From: Nageia nagi
Lineage: Eukaryota > Pinophyta
NCBI GenBank assembly: GCA_050084985.1
Contig: JBITNC010000001.1
Location: forward strand, 76,570,001 to 76,634,000
Length of the DNA: 64,000 nucleotides
Reading direction: 5' to 3'
In this document: positions 55,782-64,000 of the stretch, in pieces
Layout: each line of letters starts with the position of its first letter
Position numbering within the stretch: position 1 is the first letter of the stretch
The notes under the pieces: generated by a model
What the model was told of the DNA's origin: nothing
The model's database searches: none
The model's input: the letters and a program-made list of their open reading frames with translations, nothing else
Made by a program: the position numbers and the translations under genes

Positions 55782-56650
55782 TTTAGCACCCATAAGATAA
55801 TTCACCACCAACTTCTTATATCCTACATTATCAATATTACTTAACATTATTAATTTTATTTTATATATTTGTAAATGCTAACTCTATTGCTTATACTTAT
55901 TAAAATATAACTCTTTTATTAGGTTTAAATGGATCAAATTTTTCAATTTTATAGTAGATCTCAAACATAAATCATTGAATCCCATATTTAATGTTTATAA
56001 GAAATTTATTGTGAAACTACTATACTATTACTCTCCTAATAATTTTTAAATTTAATATAGAAGTATTTTATCTATGCTCACTAATTTAGTATCCTAAAAC
56101 TAAATCTTCTTTAACCATGATTATCCAAGTATATATATAAATGATAAATATTAACTAAATTATCTTCAAAGAAATCGAACTCTTCATTATAAACAAACTT
56201 AATGCTTTAGTTCATAACATTTAATACTTTATCTTCTAATAATTATCTAAAAAAAGATAAATAAAATCCTAGATTTTAAAGGATCTTTTTCAATGAAACT
56301 AATCAATTATATGGATCCATAATTAATGTGTAGTGAATATAAAATAACATTTGATCTTAGCGAGATGATCAAATCTAAGTAAGATAAAGTCAAATCTAAA
56401 TGGCATGAAGATAGAGTCATTTATGCTCATAAAAAACTAGAAGATCATTACATGCAATATCCCTAGACTTGCATTCAATCCTTGGAGCACCTGATCTAAT
56501 GGCTAGCAGATCTAGGAAGTGGTACTTAGTGGATCTATTATCATTACAAAGTAGCTTGGTAGGGTATCTATACATGTATGTGATATGAGTTTGCATGTAT
56601 ATTTTTGATCTCACATATAAGCATTCTTGTATATAACTAATTTTAATATT
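55782..56650. other. AT-rich spacer
   Basis: I see no gene or repeat. A 97-codon minus-strand frame at 56417-56710 has no recognisable motif and partly overlaps the LINE homology. Confidence 0.4.
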
Positions 56651-56662
56651 ACATATAAGATT

Positions 56663-57050
56663 TTCTTTTATGTTATTGAACCCATATGACCTTAAGAAAA
56701 AAAAAGACATTCAAAGATTTGTATCCAAGAGACTTAAATATGCAAGAAAAGATGGATTTGTTTCTATCAAAATTAGACCTATTTGAAAAGTGATTCTTAG
56801 ATATTTTTCTTTTAGTTTCAGAGAAAAACTATAATCATTGCTCAAGGTGAAATAATTTCTCAATTATTAGAACATAAAAAACCATCAATGCATAAGATGA
56901 GTGCATCTAACAATTAAAAATTTTAGTAAATAAGATTCAATCAAAGATCTTTCTTAGGATCCACATTATAGAAGTTGAATTGCTAGCCTGCATACTAAAT
57001 TGATTGCAAACTGTTAAGATCAAAAGGACCTTACTTCAAAACTACATGGA
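56663..57050 (+). repeat. LINE 5' segment shared with 28141-28520
   Basis: Counterpart of the 5' region of copy 1, ending with GCTAGCCTGCATACTAAATTG. Diverged by substitutions and small indels. Confidence 0.75.
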
Positions 57051-57307
57051 GTAAGTATTAAAAATATTACCAATCTTCACACAAAATGCTTTGTAAATCA
57101 AAATATAAAAAAAAACTAACATCTAAGCTATAGAAAATAAATGCATAAATAACATGGGCTCTATATATGCAATTATCTAATCTAAATTTATAAAGAAATG
57201 ATAGAGACAACTTAAATCATTTAACCTTCATATGTGATGCCTAAAATAATAAGGGTATGCGATTATAATGGCCATATAATTCTATATAACACCTTGAGGA
57301 CATTATA

Positions 57308-58455
57308 CACTACTACATTTTAGCGATTTTGCATCATACCACACATCATAAAATTGCTTTTTGATGCCTTGATGTAAGATGCATCACTATTTGGTATGTC
57401 TATGTCAATCTAGATAAAACCAATTTTTTGATGCATTAGTTGATGCATTGGTTGATGCATTGTTTGACATATTAGTTGATGCATCAATTGACATATTGTT
57501 TGACTCATTAGTTGATGCATTAGTTGATGTATTGAGTGCATCAAACAATGCATCAAGTGATACATGGAATAAAAAAAGGCATAGATCATGGCATGATTCA
57601 TTTTTTGCCATTGATGGATTCCCTTGAATGATGGTGGATTTTTAGTGGTGGGTATAATGCCATTGATGAGTAAATGAAAGATATTTCCCTTTGTAAAGGT
57701 ATTTCTAGGTTTGCATTTTTAGTGATACAAGTTTGTAGGAGTTGAAGACATGCTTAAGAATGTAGATAGTAGTGTGTATCTATATTTTGTGGAAAGCAAA
57801 ATGTGTATTGCATGGTTTATCTACCCATGAATTTTGGTAGAGGCCCTCAAATTTTGGTGGATGCTCATGATGTTTTTTATTGTATGATCAAAGGATACAT
57901 CTTCTCATGGAATATGATAATCTTAGGTTACCAAAGACATGGTTTTTCTCAATAGGTATTGAAACTATTTCACCAAATATAATAAACACCAATAGTAGTC
58001 CAACAAAATGAATTCAGCTTTTCCAACATCTTCAAAGCATGCACCAAACTAAGAAATCTACAAAAGGATTTATACATACATCAAAGGCTCTTTAAAATAA
58101 ATAAAAAATTTATCAAATGTTATGGTTGTGAGTACTTTGTTAGATATATATGCAAAATATAGAAGCATAAAGAAGAAAAATGAATTATTTGATAAGATCA
58201 ATGATTGAAATCCTTGTTCCTATATTTTTGATGCTATACATGACATATAAAGCATCATGTATAACATCAAATAATTGATGCTCAAATTTTGATATATGAT
58301 GCAAGCAATGATTTTTTAATTGATGCATTGGTTGATGCTTTGTTTCATAGTACACTTAACGTCAACTAATGCATCATGACTTCGATAATTTTTTTTTAAA
58401 GTAACATTATGGATTGATTCTTTGTGTGATACAAAATTGCTTAAATGTAGTAGTG
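57308..58455. mobile_element. CACTA-type DNA transposon, non-autonomous (1148 bp)
   Basis: The ends are inverted: left CACTACTACATTTTAGCGAT, right (complement) CACTACTACATTTAAGCAAT, matching at about 26 of 29 bases. The 3 bp flanks are ATA (57305-57307) and ATA (58456-58458), a perfect duplication of the length expected for CACTA (En/Spm) elements. Subterminal GATGCAT repeats are present at both sides. No transposase frame is seen, so it would depend on another element. It is inserted in LINE copy 2, so it is younger than that LINE. Confidence 0.9.
57420..57570. repeat. Subterminal 12 bp repeats (TTGATGCATTRG)
   Basis: About eleven imperfect copies of TTGATGCATTRG or TTGACATATTRG run in tandem near the left end of the CACTA element. 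Inverted and direct copies occur near the right end (58317-58340 and 58356-58378, as CAACTAATGCATCATG). Subterminal arrays of this size are typical transposase-binding regions in CACTA elements. The Asn-Ala-Ser-Thr-rich open frames across the array are artefacts. Confidence 0.85.
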
Positions 58456-59159
58456 ATAGCAAATGGTATACGTAAGATAACAATCCTATCATCTGCTTTT
58501 TACCCTTCAAGATAAAATTGAGGATATTAAATCAAAGAAGTTTATTTTTAACATGACTAAGAATATCTATTTGATTAGGATTTAACTATATTGCAATATG
58601 ATGATCTTAAAATAATAAAAATAAAATGTTAGAAGAAATTAAACAATGAAAATGGAATGTTCTCCAAAATGAAAAAGCTTTGATTAGAGATAACCCTACC
58701 CTTGGTTGGTCCAAACCTTAGCCAATCACCTTAGCATGATTCTAGGCTTTGAGTGTTTAGAATAATTTATTAGTTTTATGGAATTTTGATGTTTCTCTCT
58801 TCTTTTCCCCAGTTTCAACAAATAGAGTGATTCAAAATAGAGACATATATTCTTCATAGAATACATGAGACTAGTAAGTAGTCACTTCCCCCTACACAAG
58901 TTTCTTATGGTTATCTATACATGGATTGAAGAATCAACATGGTGCCAAAGGTTTAGATGGAAACATATTACCTCTTCAATACATTTGTAATGTTAAAATT
59001 CTCATGATAAGTTTAAGTGGATCTATACATATAAAAATTCATCACTTAGTTGACTCTATATAACAGTGTGCTACTTTCCACCAATGTGCTCATCATAATC
59101 TATGACATCAGATAGAGAATCACCATATTTAGATCTTTTTCTAGAAAGTTTTTAAATTC

Positions 59160-59740
59160 TCTCCCTTAGTTATATTTTGTTTATGGATTATTTCAATGCA
59201 CATATATGTATAACAAAATACTCTACATATGATATTTCTTTGGATCCACTACATCTAAATGATCTTGATCATCATAGTTTGGGTCTCTCTCGTTACATAC
59301 CAAATGCACTCATTATTGTCAGAGCTTATGATAAACATCATATTAACCTTGTTGAGTCTCATGATTTAAATAATTTTAAATGGTATCAATCAACATCCTC
59401 ATTCTAGTAATTTTACATATTTTCCAATCACCAGTAGAGTAAGTGTAGTAGACAATGTGATGGCTAACATACCCTTTACCTTTACCATCTTTTACCTACA
59501 TATCTATGGTGTTCTTGCTTCAATTTATCATGCATTCTTTAACTTTAACATTCCATTTGCATCCAAACATAATAATTCCCCTCAACCTCCTCCCAAGAGC
59601 ATTACAAATATCCACTTCAACCATAATTATGATCATTCTTACATTGAGAAACTTGAAACCTACCTTAACCACATTCACAATATCCAATACCTCATTAAGA
59701 AAGAAAATTGCTTATCTAAAGCATTATAGTTGGTAGATTA
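59160..59740 (+). pseudogene. LINE copy 2 endonuclease domain
   Basis: Frame 59177-59407 reads MDYFNAHICITKYSTYD (usual GDFNAxT), HHSLGLSRYIPNALIIV and AYDKHHINLVESHDLNNF, which aligns with AYGKHLLDMGESN in copy 1. Further on, TYFPITSRVSVVDNVMANIP aligns with YFPNGGGASTMDNVLFSI. The first part of the domain upstream of 59160 is unreadable. The GDFN motif is altered (Gly to Asp, Asp to Tyr), so it is inactive. Confidence 0.7.
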
Positions 59741-60239
59741 TGAGTTTCTTCCCTATACCACCAATTCATTTCATGATTCCCATGGCTATTTCCCTTGTAA
59801 CTCTTAGTTTGGCTCATAATTCAAGTATTTATATAGGCTAACTTAATTTGTAGGCTATATTAATCCTCCACATTATAATCTTGCTTGAAAATATTATCCT
59901 TTATTTCTCAAAAAGAAAAAATATCAATTCATATCAAGAAAAAGATAAGAAATTATATACATGTTCAAACTTAACCCCAAAAGTTTTTAGAAAATATTTT
60001 TATTGAAAAAGCAAACTTCTCCTATATTTGATACTCATATTTCATACACCTATTCTACCTTATTCTATGATATGTCAAACCATATTTCAATTTTTCCCAA
60101 CCCACAACCATCACATTGCAACTTATTCAATGCTAGAATAGTTATTCAAGCTATTTATAAATTTTAGATTAGTAAAGTAGTTGATATTGAAAATTTGAAG
60201 GCAAAATTACTAAAACATAGCCCTATAGTTTTGGCTATC

Positions 60240-60949
60240 CATATTGCCAAAATTTTCAATTAAACAGTTACTCATGGGTTCCCATCCTCTTGGTCTTCGA
60301 ATAGCATTCACCCTATCTATAAATTTGGAGATCTATTGAACCCAAATAATTATAGAACTATTATGGTTAGTTATACTCTTGTAAAAAGATTTATCACAAC
60401 CCTTGATATCTTTATCTCTAATTTTGTTGAGGCTAAGAAACTTCGTACCAAAGGATAAGATGATTTCAGAAGTAATCACCATACTTGTAATCATATTTTA
60501 ACTATTAGAGCTATTATTGAAGAAGCTAAAATCATCAAAAGTATAGTGTATTATTATTTTGCAAACTTCATAAAGGTATTTGATATTGTACTTAGATAAT
60601 TATTATTTCAAAGGTTCAAGGATCTAGAAATTCTAGATAAGGTTACTTCATTAGTTATGACCCTTTATGAGAAAGTTACTAGATGGGTTCATATTGGATC
60701 AATCAAAACAATAGAAGTTCATAGTACCATGGGGGTGAAATAAGGTTTCCCACTTTTACCTACACTCTTTGTATTGTATATTGATGAATTAGAAATGCTC
60801 ATTATGGACTCTTCAACTAATAGGATGGAGTGCTTACTTTTTGGTACTATTATTTCTATTTTGCTTTTCTTGATGATGTTATCCTCATATCACACATAAC
60901 AAAAAGATTTTAACAATAGTTAGACATACTTGGTACATACTCTAGCATG
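60240..60949 (+). pseudogene. LINE copy 2 reverse transcriptase
   Basis: One frame with a few stops gives GFPSSWSSNSIHPIYKFGD, NPNNYRTIMVSYTLVKRF, ANFIKVFDIVLR (FxDFxKAFD block), LYEKVTRWVHIGS, MGVK-stop-GFPLLPTLFVLY, YIDELEMLI and FLDDVILIS (usual FADDxxL, catalytic Asp pair kept). The reading stops in ILGTYSSM at the left target duplication of the following insertion and resumes as YGLEVNL after it, near 61985. Confidence 0.82.
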
Positions 60950-61986
60950 AAAGCAAGAAGTTGAGGCCACTTGAAGGGGAAGTTGGGGGAAATCAATGAA
61001 GTTAAAATTCAATATCAAAAAATCAGGATCTCGATTTATGTTTGGGATCCCAATAAATATTAGAATTTCAATTTTAAATTGGGATCCCAATATTTAAAAC
61101 TAAAATACATGCATTTTCTTATGATTGAATCTTCAATTTTACCTCATTTTTAGGCCCGAAAAAGGCTTGGTGAGCTGACACATAGCCTTGGACCTGCAAG
61201 TATGTTCATGGTAATGTTAATGGAAAATCTCAACTTTGGGCATATGTTTGATGGAGTATTTGGCAAAAAAATTTCATGAAATTAAAAATCATTATAGATT
61301 AAAGAGTGTAGATTTCAAATATGAATTTTTTTTATAATTTTATAGGATTTTATTTTTTTTCAATTATTTTTTAGTAAAAGTGGTCCATATACTTAAAATA
61401 TGATGGTATCTTATTTTCTTAATAACTTTTTATGTTTTAGGAGTTCTGGAAAAAAACTTATATAAGGATAAGCTATAGATAGTTCTCAATAGGATAAAAA
61501 AAGATTAAGTTTAGGTCAAATTATATGTAACATGCATGATGGACACAAGCACTTTTCGAAACAATAAGCATGACTGATAAAAAATTAATAAAAAAATATT
61601 CATGAAATAATTATGAAAAAATATCTAGGACAAGTTTCAGTGTCTTACGTATCTATGCCTAAAAGGATTTTAAAAAATACCTTGACTTTAATCGAATTAT
61701 GCGTTACAGACACATGCATAGTATGGTCCTAAAATGGTATATTTGAAAAATATATTTTTATACATCCCTATTAAAATATAATTTCTATCATTTAGGTATT
61801 GGAATAAAATTATATATTTAAAAACTAGACTCTGAGCACTACATTTTCCATCTGATGATTTTTTTCATGATTCCATGTCTAAGTGCTTCAAATTTTAAGA
61901 TCAATCATGCCCAAACTTAATCAAGGTAAACACTTCTATTTTTCCCATAAAGTGGACCCAAATTCTTTCACTCACCCTCTAACATG
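60940..61986. mobile_element. Unclassified insertion of about 1.03 kb in LINE RT
   Basis: CTCTAGCATG (60940-60949) and CTCTAACATG (61977-61986) flank the segment as a 10 bp duplication with one G/A change. Removing the segment and one copy rejoins the LINE reading frame (…GTYSSM then YGLEVNL…). The insert has no readable frame and no inverted ends that I can see. It contains TTGGGATCCCAA twice (61039, 61076). A 10 bp duplication would fit a Mutator-like element, but terminal inverted repeats are lacking. Confidence 0.7.
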
Positions 61987-62712
61987 TATGGGCTAGAAGT
62001 TAATCTCTAGGAAATAAAAATAATGGCATTCATTCTACCTAAAAAATATTTATTTAGTTCATATCACATATGAAGGGAAGGTTGTAGAGATTGTTACATC
62101 ATACATGTACTTGGGAGTTCTTTTTACAGAATATACCTTCAACTCAGTCTCAAGATCTCAAGCAAGGTTAAACAAAGGATATACTTCTCCAGCCTCTTTG
62201 GATAAGAAATAATTTAAGCTCCAATTTCATGATATCAACATGAAGATCAGTCTCTTCTATGCTCTTGTTTCTCATACACTACTCTATAACTATGAATTTT
62301 GAGGCCCTAATGTAAGGCAACCAAGTTGGTCTTGTATTAAAAGGGTTCTCATCTCAATGTTATCAAATATCATTTTCTCTAAAATAATTATTCCATATCC
62401 CATCATTCTAGTTGAGTTTGGTGCTCACTTACTATATACTTCAATAATGTTTTAAGTTGTCTCTTTGTTATATTTCAAATATTGATGTTGATTCAAGAAG
62501 ATATCTATATTTAGAATTGCAATTATAGACTCTAAATTATGATTTACTACAATAAATACAATAAACATAAATCTACAATATAGGATACAAATCACTTATC
62601 AAGTCTTTCTGAATGAAATTAAGAAAGTTTGCACCTAATATAAGAAAAAATTATCTTCAAAGAAATGGTATGTTATGTAGAGGATTGGATCGAATTCAGG
62701 ACAGAGTAGTAA
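61987..62712 (+). pseudogene. LINE copy 2 ORF2 region after RT
   Basis: The frame resumes with YGLEVNL and IKIMAFILP, then ITYEGKVVEIVTSYMYLGV, SRSQARLNKGYTSP and ISLFYALVSHTLLYNYEF, which is the conserved 'YLGV...LLYGxE' section following the LINE RT. It continues as SRRYLYLELQL and RNGMLCRGLDRIQDRVVMI to about 62712. Stops are frequent. Confidence 0.7.
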
Positions 62713-63304
62713 TGATATTTGAATGATCTAGATCAATGATCAACACCCTGTCACCCTCCAATGTAACCTTAGATCACAAGAAAGTATGGTATGGATGGCA
62801 TATGAACAGTTCAAAGTTATAGTACCAACTCCTTAAAACCTCCATAGTTAAGATGCATGCAAAAGATAGCAAGTAGATAAAGCTTAGAGCATAAAAGATT
62901 CTCAAATAGGTGGTATCTAGAAACACTATAAATGTAGTACCTGATGTATGGAAAATCACATATATCAGAGAGATTTGATAGGGGTTATTGTGTTGTGCAC
63001 CTCCTTTTATACTTGCAAGGATAAAAGAAAGAGTGAGAGTTGACTTTGAAATAATAATAAACATCTCAATAGAATTATAAAAAATATGCAATATTAATTA
63101 TATTCTCAAGAAAATTTTAGATATAAACATGATTAAAATATATTAGCATTAATTAGCACATTTTTGGCATTTAATTAGCATATTAGTCTTGATATTATAT
63201 ATATTTGAATGATTTAAATAATATATGACTTAGATACTTCAAATATTAGTTATTAATAAATAATAAATTATTTTTATATGTCTATGTAGCACTTATTAAT
63301 GTAG
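62713..63304. other. Possible third insertion within LINE copy 2
   Basis: The LINE reading is lost after VVMIFE and returns at NFGIKYCWYAQT (63310). The 0.6 kb between contains a 105-codon minus-strand frame (62774-63091) without a motif and a very AT-rich end. I could not find a convincing target duplication, so ordinary decay or expansion is also possible. Confidence 0.35.
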
Positions 63305-63725
63305 TTGGCCAATTTTGGGATCAAATATTGTTGGTATGCTCAAACCACTACTTTACTTCAATCTCTTGTCCTAGACATAATGAGATCTCCCCCTAGTAAG
63401 TTATCAACAAATGCACCATATTCCAACAAGGATATTAAGGATGACATTTATTTAGCACATATAAAAACTACTTTGAATGATCTAAATAAATATTTATCAC
63501 CACAAATACTTAACAAAAATGTCGCATAGTCTCAGGTTTCCTTTAGCCTAACTACGAGTTTGTTGCCACTAGTTATGTATTGAGATAGACCATCACCTTC
63601 CTAGAGATCAATGTATCTGTAGATTATGCAGTCTTGATGTACAATCTAAGGAACAATTTATTTTCACTTGTCTCGTTTACTATGTGATATATGGTAGATA
63701 TTATTGCTTATTCATAGACCCCATA
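63305..63725 (+). pseudogene. LINE copy 2 ORF2 C-terminus with Cys-rich motif
   Basis: Frame 63305-63529 reads MANFGIKYCWYAQTTTLLQS and DIKDDIYLAHIKTTLNDLNK. After a stop, DHHLPRDQCICRLCSLDVQS and EQFIFTCLVYYVIYGRYYC give the CxxC...C pattern of the LINE C-terminal zinc-like region, in which a usual His is Gln. Similar to 31700-31860 in copy 1. Confidence 0.65.
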
Positions 63726-64000
63726 CACTAAAATCTTGGATCAATTATGAAGATTAGAGATGCATTGCCTTTTTCATTCGAGAAATAATAAATCTCAAGA
63801 AAGTTCTACTCAACAATAGTTCAAAGAAGACCATTGGACTCATATTCATCTCATCCTTCTTCCAACTCAAGGAAGCTCGATTAGGAAGCATCAAGGTGAT
63901 CACAATGATATAACGCGATCACTTAGTCGTTGAATCCAACAAAGAACCTCTAGAACAACACCAAACTCTAACATCACTCGCTTCTTTTTAGCTTTGAATG
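63726..64000 (+). other. LINE-like tail running off the right edge
   Basis: Follows the ORF2 Cys-rich motif with no break. Readable only as short phrases with stops. Probably the end of ORF2 and start of the 3' untranslated region. Confidence 0.4.

Larger units (their letters stand above)
56650..64000 (+). mobile_element. LINE-type non-LTR retrotransposon, copy 2 (with nested insertions)
   Basis: Same family and orientation as the copy at 28120. Order: shared 5' segment (56663-57050), nested CACTA element (57308-58455), endonuclease, RT, a ~1.03 kb insertion (60950-61986), the ORF2 C-terminal part, a possible third insertion, the Cys-rich end near 63600-63720, and further LINE-like sequence to the window edge. 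It retains the RT palm that copy 1 lacks. All parts carry stops. The 5' end is approximate and the 3' end lies outside the window. Confidence 0.8.

Noticed and set aside
57405-57611. Two overlapping minus-strand frames rich in Asn-Ala-Ser-Thr or His-Gln-Leu-Met repeats
   Set aside because: They are translations of the 12 bp subterminal array of the CACTA element; every frame of such an array is open.

Overview
The window reads as plant nuclear intergenic DNA. It is AT-rich, and every coding-like stretch I recognise belongs to a transposable element: Ty1/copia and Ty3/gypsy LTR elements, a LINE family and a CACTA-type DNA transposon. Copia-type primer sites complementary to initiator tRNA-Met, a Tat-type second RNase H and degenerate CCCTAAA/TTTAGGG arrays fit a land plant with a large repeat-rich genome; I cannot name the species. 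I see no convincing host gene, tRNA, rRNA or CRISPR array.

Layout. 1-3160: gag and 5' LTR of a minus-strand Ty3/gypsy element that runs off the left edge. 5464-13725: full-length, decayed minus-strand Ty1/copia element with ~500 bp LTRs and near-perfect 5 bp target-site duplications (TSDs). 14829-27827: a 13.0 kb minus-strand LTR element with 2.25 kb LTRs, a long gag, a protease and tandem-repeat arrays but no recognisable reverse transcriptase or integrase. It is clearly the youngest LTR element here and is flanked by a 69 bp direct duplication. 28120-32400: LINE copy 1, plus strand, internally deleted. 33-40.5 kb: unexplained sequence with a compound microsatellite, a degenerate CCCTAAA-like array and possible exon-like pieces on the minus strand. 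40536-49237: full-length Tat-lineage Ty3/gypsy element, minus strand, 642 bp LTRs, near-perfect TSD. 50.57-51.3 kb: degenerate TTTAGGG-like array. 51.3-55.8 kb: fragments of copia-type LTRs with primer-site-like repeats. 56650-64000: LINE copy 2, plus strand, broken by a 1148 bp CACTA-type element with a perfect 3 bp TSD, by a ~1.03 kb unclassified insertion with a 10 bp TSD, and possibly by a third segment.

How the parts relate. The autonomous-type Tat element and the gag-PR-only element share their LTR terminus (TGTAGACAC on the minus strand) and polypurine-tract layout, and both carry long tandem repeats between the last coding domain and the 3' LTR. This suggests a helper/passenger relation, but it is inference. 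No element encodes an intact polyprotein: stops, frameshifts and lost catalytic residues are present in all of them. The best leads are the 69 bp flanking duplication, the 147 bp array nested in a larger repeat, the unusual protease/Cys-His order, three parallel Asp-to-Tyr losses in the Tat element, the opposed telomere-like arrays and the CACTA element with its GATGCAT subterminal repeats.
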